A DNA stretch of 64,000 nucleotides, from the NCBI RefSeq assembly GCF_012932915.1, contig NZ_VCQU01000013.1:1-64000 (forward strand), read 5' to 3'. Under the pieces are notes generated by a model, which was given only the letters and a program-made list of their open reading frames with translations, made no database searches and had not been told where the DNA came from. Positions 16,171 through 24,669 of this stretch are shown here, piece after piece; positions within the stretch are counted from its first letter, which is position 1; each line of letters opens with the position of its first letter. The translations under genes were made by a program, and so were the position numbers. This DNA comes from Antrihabitans stalactiti (GTDB lineage: Bacteria > Actinomycetota > Actinomycetes > Mycobacteriales > Mycobacteriaceae).

Positions 16171-16557
16171 ATGTTCGAGAACACCAAGGCATTCAGCGGA
16201 TTTTCGGTCGACGACATCGGCGCAGCCAAAGCCTTCTACGGCGACACGTTGGGAATCCGCGTCACCGAAGAGGACATGGACATCCTCGCCCTGCACCTCG
16301 CGGGCGATAAGGACGTGCTCGTCTATCCCAAGCCGAACCATGTGCCCGCGACGTTCACGATCCTCAACTTCGAGGTCGACGACATCGACAAGTATGTCGA
16401 CGAGCTCGCCGCGCGTGGCGTGAAGTTCGAGCACTACGAGGGGATGAACCAGGACGACAAAGGAGTGGCGCGCGGGATCGCCGCAGGTATGGGACCTGAC
16501 ATTGCCTGGTTCACCGATCCGGCTGGAAACATCCTGTCTGTCCTGCAAGGCGCGTAA
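16171..16557 (+). CDS. VOC-family (glyoxalase/bleomycin-resistance-like) protein
   Basis: 128 residues, start ATG with GAAGGAG eight bases before it. The two beta-alpha-beta-beta-beta halves are visible: [21 protein letters not shown] and [23 protein letters not shown], ending in [14 protein letters not shown]. The family uses a metal ion for isomerase, dioxygenase or resistance functions; the ligand here is unknown. It sits between the YCII gene and the ECF42 sigma gene and is 10 bases upstream of the latter, so the two are likely cotranscribed. Confidence 0.88.
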   Translation: MFENTKAFSGFSVDDIGAAKAFYGDTLGIRVTEEDMDILALHLAGDKDVLVYPKPNHVPATFTILNFEVDDIDKYVDELAARGVKFEHYEGMNQDDKGVARGIAAGMGPDIAWFTDPAGNILSVLQGA

Positions 16558-16567
16558 CGCAGGCACA

Positions 16568-17815
16568 ATGAGGGTCGTGATCGCGGGCAGGGAGATCGAA
16601 GATCAGCTACGCGAGTTGGCGCCGCACGTGCTGGGTGCGCTCGTGCGGCGCTACGGCCACTTCGACATGGCAGAGGACGCGGTCCAGGAAGCCCTGCTCG
16701 CGGCCGCGCAGCAATGGCCGGAGCAGGGACAGCCGACGAATCCGCGGGCATGGCTGATCACTGTGGCGTCGCGCCGATTGACGGACCTGCTGCGCAGCGA
16801 CGAGGCACGTCGTAACCGGGAGACCACCGTCATCGCGCTCGACCGCCCTGAGGAGCTCCACGCGCCGCCGGTCGACGAACAGCCCAACGGCGGCGACGAC
16901 ACCCTCACGCTGCTGTTCCTGTGCTGCCATCCCGCCTTGACGCCGCCGTCGCAGATTGCGCTGACGCTGCGGGCCGTCGGCGGCTTGACGACCGATCAGA
17001 TTGCCCGCGCGTTTCTTGTGCCGGAAACGACGATGGCGCAACGGATCAGCCGTGCGAAACAGACGGTCAAGAAGGCGGGGGCGCGATTTCGGCTCCCGGC
17101 GACCGACGAATGGACCGACCGCCTCGACGCCGTACTGCATGTTCTGTATCTCGTGTTCAACGAGGGCTACACGGCGACGGCCGGCGACGACCTCCAGCGC
17201 CCGGACCTCACCGCCGAGGCGATCAGGTTGGCACGCAATGTCTTCCGGTTGCTGCCCGACAACGGCGAGGTCGCCGGACTGCTGGCGCTGATGCTGCTGA
17301 CCGACGCGCGACGTGGAGCGCGGACCACCGACGACGGTTCGCTGATACCGCTCGCCGAGCAAGACCGAACCCGGTGGGACACATCGTCGATCGATGAGGG
17401 AGTGGCCATCGTCAGCGACGCACTGGCGCGAGCGCCGTTGGGTCCGTATCAGATTCAGGCGGCGATCGCGGCGGTGCACGACGAGGCGTCGTCGACCGAC
17501 ACCACCGACTGGCCACAGATCGCCCAGCTGTACCGAGTGTTGGACCAGCTCGCGCCCGGACCGATGGTCACGCTGAACCGGGCGGTCGCCGTCGCGATGG
17601 TGGACGGTCCGAGGTCCGGCCTCGAGCTGCTCGCCACCCTCGACGGCGACCAACGGCTGGCCGAGCATCACCGGCTGAGCGCGGTCCGGGCGCATTTGCT
17701 GGAGATGGCGGGCGACACGATCGCCGCTCGGGACGCGTATCAAGACGCTGCGCGCCGCACCACCAGCACGCCCGAGCAGAACTACCTCCGGGCGCGGGCG
17801 GAGCGGCTTGCGTAG
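16568..17815 (+). CDS. RNA polymerase sigma factor, ECF42 group with C-terminal extension
   Basis: 415 residues. Sigma region 2 spans about 20-90 (GHFDMAEDAVQEALLAAAQQW, region 2.2-2.4) and region 4 about 125-190 (TTDQIARAFLVPETTMAQRISRAKQTV). From about 200 on there is a long helical, TPR-like extension (LHVLYLVFNEGYTATAGDDL, the conserved ECF42 segment, through YLRARAERLA), which replaces an anti-sigma factor in this group. Association with DGPF/YCII proteins, as here, is the group's known genomic signature. No anti-sigma gene is nearby. A GTG three codons downstream is an alternative start. Confidence 0.92.
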   Translation: MRVVIAGREIEDQLRELAPHVLGALVRRYGHFDMAEDAVQEALLAAAQQWPEQGQPTNPRAWLITVASRRLTDLLRSDEARRNRETTVIALDRPEELHAPPVDEQPNGGDDTLTLLFLCCHPALTPPSQIALTLRAVGGLTTDQIARAFLVPETTMAQRISRAKQTVKKAGARFRLPATDEWTDRLDAVLHVLYLVFNEGYTATAGDDLQRPDLTAEAIRLARNVFRLLPDNGEVAGLLALMLLTDARRGARTTDDGSLIPLAEQDRTRWDTSSIDEGVAIVSDALARAPLGPYQIQAAIAAVHDEASSTDTTDWPQIAQLYRVLDQLAPGPMVTLNRAVAVAMVDGPRSGLELLATLDGDQRLAEHHRLSAVRAHLLEMAGDTIAARDAYQDAARRTTSTPEQNYLRARAERLA

Positions 17816-17817
17816 AA

Positions 17818-17861
17818 CCGTGCGCGAATTTCACCCTCCCGCGGGTGAGAATCGCGCACGG
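17818..17861. repeat. Hairpin repeat family A, copy 4
   Basis: CCGTGCGCGAATTTCACCC pairs with GGGTGAGAATCGCGCACGG. It begins two bases after the sigma-factor stop and ends 15 bases before the next start, between two tandem genes. Confidence 0.85.
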
Positions 17862-17876
17862 GGTTAGCGTTTGCCT

Positions 17877-18155
17877 ATGAGTTCGCGCGTCACAATCCTC
17901 TACTGCACGCAGTGCCAGTGGCTGTTGCGGGCGTCGTGGATGGCACAGGAATTGCTGTCGACGTTCGGTCAAGAACTTGGTGAGGTCGCGTTGATCCCTG
18001 GCACCGGTGGCGTCTTCAGAATTGCTGTGGACGGCGAACAGATCTGGGACCGCAAGGAGCAAGACGGTTTTCCCGAGATCACTGTGCTCAAGCAACTGGT
18101 CCGCGACCGCGTTTCGCCGGACCGCGATCTGGGGCACTCGGATCGGAAGGCGTGA
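17877..18155 (+). CDS. SelT/SelW/SelH-family (Rdx) thioredoxin-like protein
   Basis: 92 residues. An N-terminal strand is followed by CTQC at residues 10-13, the redox motif that replaces the Cys-x-x-Sec of animal selenoproteins W, T and H. GEVALIPGTGGVFRIAVDGEQIWDRKEQDGFPEI matches the family's GTGGxF and the short strand pair after it. The function is probably thiol redox, with no defined partner. The last 68 bases overlap the 3' end of the thiamine-type ATPase gene on the opposite strand, an unusually long convergent overlap. Confidence 0.85.
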   Translation: MSSRVTILYCTQCQWLLRASWMAQELLSTFGQELGEVALIPGTGGVFRIAVDGEQIWDRKEQDGFPEITVLKQLVRDRVSPDRDLGHSDRKA

Positions 18156-18900
18156 CCTGCTGCATTTCCTCGTGCAGCAGCTCGATCAACTCGTGCTCGA
18201 TGGCGACGAATTCGGGTGACGTCAGCGCCGAAAGGTCGCGTGGGCGGGGGAGATCCACGACGAATTCGCGACGAACTCGGGCGGGCCGAGCGGTCAGCAC
18301 GACGACGCGGTCGGCGAGGTAGACCGCCTCACGGATGTCGTGGGTGATCATCAGCACCATCGAGCGATACTGCTGCCAGACCGACTGCAACCAGGACTGC
18401 ATCTCGGTGCGGGTGAGAGCGTCGAGCGCGCCGAACGGCTCGTCCAGCAGCAGAACCTCGCGGTCCTGGACGACGGTCCGCAGCATCGCCGCGCGTTGCC
18501 GCATACCGCCGGAAAGTTCGGAGGGACGAGCGGTTTCGAAGCCTGCCAATCCAAAAGTGTCGAACAAGGTCCGGGCGCGCTCGCGTGCTTGCCGCTTGGA
18601 CATGCCCTGGACTTCGAGGCCGAGCGTGGTGTTGTCGAGGACCGTGCGCCACGGAAACAGCAGGTCCTTCTGCGGCATGTAGGCGCAGTGGGAGCTAGTG
18701 GTCGGGTCGTCGCCGCCGACGCGAATGCTGCCGGACGACGGAGTATCGAGCCCGGCAATCAGATTGAACAACGTCGATTTGCCGCAGCCGCTAGGTCCGA
18801 TGACAGCGACGAACTCGCCGTCGGACACCTCGAGCGAGATGCCGTCCAGCACAAGGCGGTCCGCGAACGATTTCGTCAGCCCTGACACATCGACCTTCAT
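18088..18900 (-). CDS. thiZ: ABC transporter ATPase, thiamine-precursor (ThiZ) type
   Basis: 270 residues. Walker A is GPSGCGKST (about 34-42), Q-loop MPQKDLLFPW, signature LSGGMRQRA, Walker B VLLLDEP, and switch ITHDIREA. Context gives the role: the neighbouring permease, NMT1/THI5-like binding protein and TenA form a pyrimidine-salvage operon. It starts at an ATG overlapping the permease stop by 4 bp. The C-terminal 20 residues (after EEMQQV) look unstructured and overlap an opposite-strand gene. The symbol is given by context. Confidence 0.85.
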   Translation of the reverse strand: MKVDVSGLTKSFADRLVLDGISLEVSDGEFVAVIGPSGCGKSTLFNLIAGLDTPSSGSIRVGGDDPTTSSHCAYMPQKDLLFPWRTVLDNTTLGLEVQGMSKRQARERARTLFDTFGLAGFETARPSELSGGMRQRAAMLRTVVQDREVLLLDEPFGALDALTRTEMQSWLQSVWQQYRSMVLMITHDIREAVYLADRVVVLTARPARVRREFVVDLPRPRDLSALTSPEFVAIEHELIELLHEEMQQVTPSDPSAPDRGPAKRGRGPVA

Positions 18901-19667
18901 CGCTTCTGCCGTTCCTGCCGGGCCCACGGGGCGACCACGCGCTCGACCGCGTAGGTCGCGACGAACAGCAGGATGCTGATGACCGCGGTGACCACGACAG
19001 CAGCGAGGACCAGGTCGGTCCGGAACATCTGCTTCTGGCGGGCCATGTAGATGCCCAAACCGTTTTCCGCTCCGGCGTATTCGGCGAAGATCGCGCCGAC
19101 GACGGCGTACGTGACACCGATGCGTAGCGCGGTGAAGAACCGGGGGAGCGCGGTCGGGAGCCGGACGTAGCGGAACTGCTTCCACCGCGACGCCCCCATG
19201 CTCTGCAACAACGCGCCTGCCTCACGTTCTGTCGCCGCGAAGCCTTCGATGAGGCCGATCGCGAGGGGAAAGAACGTCACGAGTGCGACGAGCAGGACCT
19301 TCGGCAACAACCCGAAACCGAACCACGTGATCATCATCGGAGCGAGCACGATGATCGGAATCGTTTGGGAGGTAACGAACATCGGAAGCAGCGCCCGCCG
19401 AAGCCACCCGGAGAAGTCGACCGCGACCGCCAGGGTCCATGCGACGATCAGCGAGAACGCGAAGCCCACCAGCGTGACCTGAAGGGTGGCAACGGCGTTG
19501 GTGCCGATCACATCGCGATGGGACCAGCCTTGCGTAGCTACACGCCAGGGCGACGGCAGAATCTGCGGCTTGATGTGGCTGACCGACACGTAGGCCTGCC
19601 ACGCGCCGACGAGTACGACCGCGCCCACCAGTGCGGGCGCGAACCTACTGACCGCTGAGGTACTCAT
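18897..19667 (-). CDS. thiX: ABC transporter permease, thiamine-precursor (ThiX) type
   Basis: 256 residues with six predicted membrane segments and an EAA loop (EREAGALLQSMGASRWKQFRYVRLPTALP). It belongs to the SsuC/ThiX permease group. It overlaps the binding-protein gene by 23 bp at its start and the ATPase by 4 bp at its end, so the genes are translationally coupled. Confidence 0.87.
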   Translation of the reverse strand: MSTSAVSRFAPALVGAVVLVGAWQAYVSVSHIKPQILPSPWRVATQGWSHRDVIGTNAVATLQVTLVGFAFSLIVAWTLAVAVDFSGWLRRALLPMFVTSQTIPIIVLAPMMITWFGFGLLPKVLLVALVTFFPLAIGLIEGFAATEREAGALLQSMGASRWKQFRYVRLPTALPRFFTALRIGVTYAVVGAIFAEYAGAENGLGIYMARQKQMFRTDLVLAAVVVTAVISILLFVATYAVERVVAPWARQERQKR

Positions 19668-20676
19668 TGGTGAAGTACGTCGACCAATCCGGTTCGGTGG
19701 TAAGCGCTTTGCCGGAGCCGTCGGTCAGGACGCCGCGTTGGAACAGGAACCGTGAGTAGCCGGTCCACTGGTCGAGTGTCTGGTTCCCGACCCGGCCGGT
19801 CGAGTCCTTCATGTATTTCTCGGCGAGCATTTTCTGGCTCTCCCGCACCAGTGCCTCGTCGGTGAACGCTCCGGGGTTGGCGTCGAGCAGATCCTGCGCG
19901 CCCTTCGAGGGATCGTCGGCGGCAAGTTGGTAGCCCTTCTGCAGCGCCTGCACGAACTTTCGCGCCTCTTCCGGATGGTCCTTCAGCCACTTCTCACTGC
20001 CGTCGATGATGATCGCGTACGCGTCGGGGAAGCCGAAATCGGAGTAATGGAAGTACTTGAACGGAGTCCCGTGATGCTCGGCTTCGATGCCCTCCCAGGC
20101 GAAGTACGGCACGGTGAAGTCGGCCTGTCCGTCATAGACGGCCTCGTACGCCGACGTCCCCAGTGTCACGTTCTTGAAGTCACCAGTGCCACCGTCGTTG
20201 CGGATCACCTGCTTCAACGTCTCGACCTCGCCCGCGTCGCCGAAGCCCGCATAGGTCTTGCCGTCCAGCGTTTTCGGGCTGCTCAGGTCCGTGCGGTCCG
20301 CGCGGACGCCGATCCCCGTCGCCCAGTGTTGCAGCGGAGCCAGAACGGAGACGACGTCTGCGCCTGCAGCCTTGGCAAACGTGGCCGAGCTTTGGAAGCT
20401 GACGCCGAACTCGGCGTTGCCGGCATCGATCAAGGTGTCCGGCGACGCGGTGTTGTACGGCAGCACCTCGACGTCCAGGCCCGCGTCTTTGAAGAACCCC
20501 TCGCGCATCGCCACGAACAACCCGGTGTGGTTGGTGTTCGGAGTCCAGTCGAGAGCGAAGCGAATTTTGGTCGCGTCGGTCGTGCCGTTGTCGGCGCACG
20601 CCGTCGTCATCGAGGCAACCATTCCGATCGCGGCGAGTGCGATCAAGATGTGGCGCAACGGTGTGTGGGCCGTCAT
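19645..20676 (-). CDS. thiY: Thiamine-pyrimidine precursor binding lipoprotein (ThiY, NMT1/THI5-like)
   Basis: 343 residues. The signal peptide ends at TTAC, making Cys27 the lipidated residue. The opening KIRFALDWTPNTNHTGLFVAMREGFFKDAGLDVEV is the signature of NMT1/THI5-like proteins that bind formylaminopyrimidine or HMP. Placement directly after tenA supports capture of degraded thiamine pyrimidine from outside the cell. Confidence 0.9.
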   Translation of the reverse strand: MTAHTPLRHILIALAAIGMVASMTTACADNGTTDATKIRFALDWTPNTNHTGLFVAMREGFFKDAGLDVEVLPYNTASPDTLIDAGNAEFGVSFQSSATFAKAAGADVVSVLAPLQHWATGIGVRADRTDLSSPKTLDGKTYAGFGDAGEVETLKQVIRNDGGTGDFKNVTLGTSAYEAVYDGQADFTVPYFAWEGIEAEHHGTPFKYFHYSDFGFPDAYAIIIDGSEKWLKDHPEEARKFVQALQKGYQLAADDPSKGAQDLLDANPGAFTDEALVRESQKMLAEKYMKDSTGRVGNQTLDQWTGYSRFLFQRGVLTDGSGKALTTEPDWSTYFTNEYLSGQ

Positions 20677-21365
20677 TACGTCCTTTCGAGCGGCCAGGGC
20701 TGCGGATGCAGCGCGGTATCCCAGAACATCAGTTCATAGCGTGTGGCAACTGTGAATGCCGTGATCATGGCTTCTCGCTCGGCGTCCGTCGCGGCGGCGC
20801 CTGCGGCGTCGGCAAGCACACGGGCCTGCGCGACCTCCTCCTGGAACTCCGGACTGTCGTAGGTCGTCACCCATTTCGCGTAAGGGTGGTCCGGGTCGGC
20901 GGCGAGGACGTCCTTGGCGCTGACGGCGAGTTCGCGACCGACTTCGGCGTAGATCCAGAAGCAGGGCAGCACCGCGGCGACGGCGACCGGGTAGGGCTCG
21001 GTCGCTGCGGTGGCAATCAGGTACGAGATGTAGCCGAGGCACGCAGACGAGTACTCGGCGGGCCGCTCTGGTTCAGGTAGCGTCCCGCCTTCGAGCAGGC
21101 CTTGGTGCAGCGAAAGTTCCACGGTCGCAGCGGTCGCGGCGGCGGTCGCCCAGAACGCGGCGGTCACGGGATCGGGCGAGCGCGACGCAAGGAGCGCCAG
21201 TGCCTTCGCATAGCCGGCCAGATAGAGGGCGTCCTGCTCGATGTAGGTGCGGAAGACGTCGAGCGGCAACGAGCCGTCACCCAATCGGCGAAGAAACTCC
21301 AAGTCGTCGATCGCTGTCCGTAGCTGCTTGGTTTCGTCCCAGAGACGGTCGGTGAAGCGGTCCAT
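20676..21365 (-). CDS. tenA: Aminopyrimidine aminohydrolase / thiaminase II (TenA)
   Basis: 229 residues from the ATG at MDRFTDRLW. TenA hydrolyses formylaminopyrimidine/aminopyrimidine products to HMP for thiamine salvage. The catalytic cysteine is visible as PCFWIYAEVG at 134-143 (Cys135, the same number as in Bacillus TenA). Other expected active-site positions are Asp45 in QDALYLAGYAKAL and a late Glu in ATRYELMFWD. It is first in the tenA-thiY-X-Z operon and its stop overlaps the thiY start. No TPP riboswitch fits in the 40-base gap upstream. Confidence 0.93.
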   Translation of the reverse strand: MDRFTDRLWDETKQLRTAIDDLEFLRRLGDGSLPLDVFRTYIEQDALYLAGYAKALALLASRSPDPVTAAFWATAAATAATVELSLHQGLLEGGTLPEPERPAEYSSACLGYISYLIATAATEPYPVAVAAVLPCFWIYAEVGRELAVSAKDVLAADPDHPYAKWVTTYDSPEFQEEVAQARVLADAAGAAATDAEREAMITAFTVATRYELMFWDTALHPQPWPLERT

Positions 21366-21371
21366 CGCATT

Positions 21372-21402
21372 AGGGTATGCGGCTACCTTCAGCGCATACC
21401 CT
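21372..21402. promoter_or_regulatory. Perfect 10-bp inverted repeat between divergent tenA and esterase genes
   Basis: AGGGTATGCG, 11-base spacer, CGCATACCCT. It fills the gap between the tenA start (six bases away) and the esterase GTG (six bases away). As it nearly touches both start codons it could be an operator shared by both genes or a leader hairpin. The regulator is unknown. Confidence 0.55.
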
Positions 21403-21408
21403 GGAGCC

Positions 21409-22968
21409 GTGGTTACCGAAGTCGATGCATCGCCGGAGTCGCCCATCGTCATGACCGCGAGCGGAGCGGTCCGGGGGTTCGTCGACGACGACGTGCACGT
21501 GTGGCGAAGCATTCCGTACGCCGCCGCCCCGACCGGTGACCTTCGCTTTCGCAGCCCCCAACGCCCCGAGCCGTGGGACGGCGTTCGAGACTGCACGAAG
21601 TTCGGCAGCATCGCGCCGCAAGGCACCCTGACCAATCTGCCGATCGAGTCCGACCTGGAGCCCGGCGAGGACTGTCTCTGGCTCAACGTGTGGAGTACCG
21701 GCGTCGACGACACCGCGCGGCCGGTGCTGGTCTGGATTCACGGCGGTGGGTACTGCATCGGGTCGTCGGCGCAGGCGGTCTACGACGGACGCAACCTGGC
21801 CACGGTCGGCGATGCCGTGATCGTCACCATCAACTACCGGCTGGGTGCGCTCGGTTTCCTCGATCTCTCGTCATTATCGACCGACGAGCACGTCTTCGAG
21901 TCGAATCTCGGTTTGCGCGATCAGATCTCGGCGCTGGAATGGGTGCGGGACAATATTGCCGAGTTCGGCGGCGACCCAGGCAACGTCACCGTATTCGGGC
22001 AATCGTCCGGTGCCGGATCGATCACGACGCTGATGGTGTCGCCGCGCGCAGCCGGACTGTTCCACCGTGCGATTGCGCAAAGTCCGCCCGCGACATCGGT
22101 GTACGGCGCAGAGCGGGCGATCGGTGTCGCTCATCGGTTCCTGGAAATCCTGGAACTGACGCCCGATCGCGTCGGTGAACTGTGTGCGCTTCCCATCGAT
22201 CGGGTCATCGCCGCCAGCGACCAACTCGTCGACGAGGTCCCTGCGAAAACGCCCGGCACCCTTGCCATGGCGCCAGTCGTCGACGGTGACATCGTGCCGG
22301 GCTACCCGGTCGCAGCGTTCAGAAAGGGTCTGTCACATCGGATTCCGCTGATCATCGGCACGAACGAAGACGAGGCGTCGCTGTTTCGGTTGATTCGGTC
22401 CGCGATGATGCCGGTCACGCCTGGCGCGGTCAACGAGATGCTGAAGGGCATTGCGGCCGATCACCCTGATGCGTCGCACGAGAAGTTGGCGGAGATCATT
22501 TCGTCTTACCCTGACATTTCGAAGGCCAAAGCGGCGCTGGCGATCTCGCGCGATGCCGGATTTCGGATGCCGAGTCTGTGGATTGCGGAAGCGCATTCGC
22601 GGCACTCGCCGACCTGGTTGTACCGCTTCGACCAGGCGACGCCGATGCTCAAGGCTGCGCGGGTCGGCGCCACGCACGCGACCGACTTGCCGTACGTCTT
22701 CGGCAATTTCGGGACCATCAACTTCGACCCTACCTTCTGGCTCGGTGGTCGCAAGACGGCGATGGAAGTGTCGGGACGCATTCAGCGTCGCTGGCTCGCA
22801 TTCGCGACCCACGGCGTTCCCGCCGCCATCGATGGATCGAAGCACTGGCCGCCGTACGAGGAGACCAAGCGGCTGACCTTGATAATCGACTCGACCGACA
22901 CGGTCACCAGCGACCCGGACCGCGAACTCCGCGAAACCTGGGGCGACCGGGTGATGGGGTTCAGCTAG
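21409..22968 (+). CDS. Type B carboxylesterase (carboxylesterase/lipase family)
   Basis: 519 residues from a GTG chosen because anything earlier would run into tenA. Family landmarks in order: EDCLWLNVWS, oxyanion HGGGYCIG at about 110-117, GQSSGAGS at about 196-203 with Ser198 as nucleophile (the usual motif is GESAGA, so Q and S replace E and A), NEDEASLF with the acid, and GATHATDLPYVFGN with the catalytic His. No signal peptide, so intracellular. It hydrolyses carboxylic esters; the substrate is unknown. Confidence 0.9.
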   Translation: MVTEVDASPESPIVMTASGAVRGFVDDDVHVWRSIPYAAAPTGDLRFRSPQRPEPWDGVRDCTKFGSIAPQGTLTNLPIESDLEPGEDCLWLNVWSTGVDDTARPVLVWIHGGGYCIGSSAQAVYDGRNLATVGDAVIVTINYRLGALGFLDLSSLSTDEHVFESNLGLRDQISALEWVRDNIAEFGGDPGNVTVFGQSSGAGSITTLMVSPRAAGLFHRAIAQSPPATSVYGAERAIGVAHRFLEILELTPDRVGELCALPIDRVIAASDQLVDEVPAKTPGTLAMAPVVDGDIVPGYPVAAFRKGLSHRIPLIIGTNEDEASLFRLIRSAMMPVTPGAVNEMLKGIAADHPDASHEKLAEIISSYPDISKAKAALAISRDAGFRMPSLWIAEAHSRHSPTWLYRFDQATPMLKAARVGATHATDLPYVFGNFGTINFDPTFWLGGRKTAMEVSGRIQRRWLAFATHGVPAAIDGSKHWPPYEETKRLTLIIDSTDTVTSDPDRELRETWGDRVMGFS

Positions 22969-22972
22969 CGAA

Positions 22973-23016
22973 CCGTGCGCGCGTCTCACCCCTGGGAGGG
23001 TGAAAATCACGCACGG
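22973..23016. repeat. Hairpin repeat family A, copy 5
   Basis: CCGTGCGCGCGTCTCACCC pairs with GGGTGAAAATCACGCACGG. It lies between convergent genes: it starts four bases after the esterase stop and contains the TGA stop and last three codons of the PhoD gene. Confidence 0.85.
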
Positions 23017-24587
23017 GCGAGGGTTGGCGGGCCCTTTTCGAGAACGAAAGATGCCTTGGTCGAGATAGGCGCGCCAGGCCGCTGCACATAGGGCACCACC
23101 CGAAAATCGCTGCGCCACCTGTCCTGATCGACTTGAACGCTGACGTAACCACGCTGACCGTTGACGAATTCGAGGTCCGGGTTGGCGGCGAGAAGGTTGT
23201 GGCCTGCGTCGGAGAGGTCCACGCCGTCGCCGCCGCTGCTGATCGACGTGCCGACGAATTCCGTTCCCACGACTGGGGACTCGGGGTTGGCGAAGTCGGC
23301 GCGCAGGCTCGACGCGTAGTTCTGGTGACGGTCGCCGGTGATGACGACGAGGTTGTCGATACCTAGCTCCGCGGCCCGACCGAGGACCGCGTTGCGATCG
23401 GCGACGTAGCCGTCCCAGGCGTCCATCGAGACTTCGGTTGCGGGCCCGGCGTCGTAGTCGGTCTGCCCCATCGGGACCTGGTTGCCGATCACCTGCCAGC
23501 GAGCCGTCGAGGTCGACAGACCGGACAGCAACCAATCGCGTTGCTGCGGACCGAGAATCGTGCGGTCCGTGCGGAGGCGGTCCGCGCAGTTGGCGGTCTG
23601 GGAATCGCCGCACGCCTGGTCGTCGCGGTATTGGCGGGTGTCGAGCATGGTGAATTCGGCGAGGTCGCCGTAGCTGACCCGTCGATGCAGCCGCATGTCC
23701 GGACCGAGCGGCATTTGCCCCGACCGCAGCGGCTGGTGTTCGTACAGCGCCTGAAATGCCGCCGCCCTGCGTTGGCGGAACAGCGCCGGGATCACGTCGA
23801 CCTCGAGGTCGGCCTCGGAATGGTCTGCGGCCCAGTTGTCTTCGACTTCGTGATCGTCCATCGTGACCAGCCAGGGGAACTGCGAGTGGGCGGCCTGCAG
23901 CGACGGGTCCGACTTGTAGAGCGCGTACTGGTTGCGGTACCCGGCGAGGTCGTATGGCTCGTCGTAGAACTGGGGCTCCACGGCCGCGCCACGCTTGTTG
24001 CCGTCGACGCCGTATTCGTAGATGTAGTCGCCGAGATGGACGACGAGGTCGAGGTCTTCGGCGGCCATGTGGTCGTAAGCGGTGTAGAACCCGTCGTGCC
24101 AGGCCTGACACGATGCGAATGCGAAGCGCAGAGCGGCCTTTCGAGAACCGGGCAGGGGAGTGGTCCGTGTTCGCCCGACCGGGGATACGACGTCGTCAGT
24201 GCGAAATCGGTAGTAGTACACGCGGTCCGGCTCGAGACCGAATAGTTCCGGATGCACCGAGTAGCCCAATGCCCTTGTGGCCACAACGCTTCCACTGCGT
24301 GCCAGATTCGTGAAGCCTTCGTCGTGGCTGACCTCGTAGTGCACGGTGACGGGGTGGTCGGGCATGCCGCCGAGTCCGTCCGGGGCGAACGGGTCCGGGG
24401 CGAGTCGGGTCCACAGCACGAAGCCGTCGGGCGCCGGATCGCCGGACGCGACACCTAGCGAGAACGGGTCGCCTATGCGGCGAGGCGAGGCGTACGGCTT
24501 GACGCTCGACGCTGCTCCGGTGCCGAGCAACACGGCTGCAGCACCAGTCGCGCCGAGCCCGAACAGTCTGCGGCGGGAAATGCGCAC
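23007..24587 (-). CDS. phoD: PhoD-like alkaline phosphatase/phosphodiesterase with Tat signal
   Basis: 526 residues. The N-terminus SRRRLFGLGATGAAAV is a twin-arginine signal, so the folded metalloenzyme is exported. PhoD landmarks: FSLGVASGDPAPDGFVLWTRL, FAFASCQAWHDGFYTAYDHMA, LDLVVHLGDYIYEYG, WLVTMDDHEVEDNW and VVITGDRHQNYAS, which carry the Fe/Ca ligands. It releases phosphate from phosphodiesters and monoesters outside the membrane, typically under phosphate limitation; no Pho box was identified. Its stop and last three codons come from a family A hairpin. Confidence 0.93.
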   Translation of the reverse strand: MRISRRRLFGLGATGAAAVLLGTGAASSVKPYASPRRIGDPFSLGVASGDPAPDGFVLWTRLAPDPFAPDGLGGMPDHPVTVHYEVSHDEGFTNLARSGSVVATRALGYSVHPELFGLEPDRVYYYRFRTDDVVSPVGRTRTTPLPGSRKAALRFAFASCQAWHDGFYTAYDHMAAEDLDLVVHLGDYIYEYGVDGNKRGAAVEPQFYDEPYDLAGYRNQYALYKSDPSLQAAHSQFPWLVTMDDHEVEDNWAADHSEADLEVDVIPALFRQRRAAAFQALYEHQPLRSGQMPLGPDMRLHRRVSYGDLAEFTMLDTRQYRDDQACGDSQTANCADRLRTDRTILGPQQRDWLLSGLSTSTARWQVIGNQVPMGQTDYDAGPATEVSMDAWDGYVADRNAVLGRAAELGIDNLVVITGDRHQNYASSLRADFANPESPVVGTEFVGTSISSGGDGVDLSDAGHNLLAANPDLEFVNGQRGYVSVQVDQDRWRSDFRVVPYVQRPGAPISTKASFVLEKGPPTLARA

Positions 24588-24624
24588 ATCGGGATCATCG
24601 CCGGGCCCGATGGCCGCGTCGTGA

Positions 24625-24669
24625 ACTGTGCGCGAGTTTTACCCCTCTGGGGGTGAAACACGCGCACGG
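24625..24669. repeat. Hairpin repeat family A, copy 6
   Basis: ACTGTGCGCGAGTTTTACCCC pairs with GGGGTGAAACACGCGCACGG (one G-U type position). It lies between two minus-strand genes and supplies the stop codon and the last residues (RVSPPEG) of the GNAT gene. Confidence 0.85.

Noticed and set aside
18901-19185. An upstream extension of the ThiZ-like ATPase
   Set aside because: Same situation: out-of-frame reading of the ThiX-like permease gene.
21366-21408. A TPP riboswitch upstream of tenA
   Set aside because: The gap is too short, and no CTGAGA / ACCTGATC thi-box elements are seen on the minus strand.
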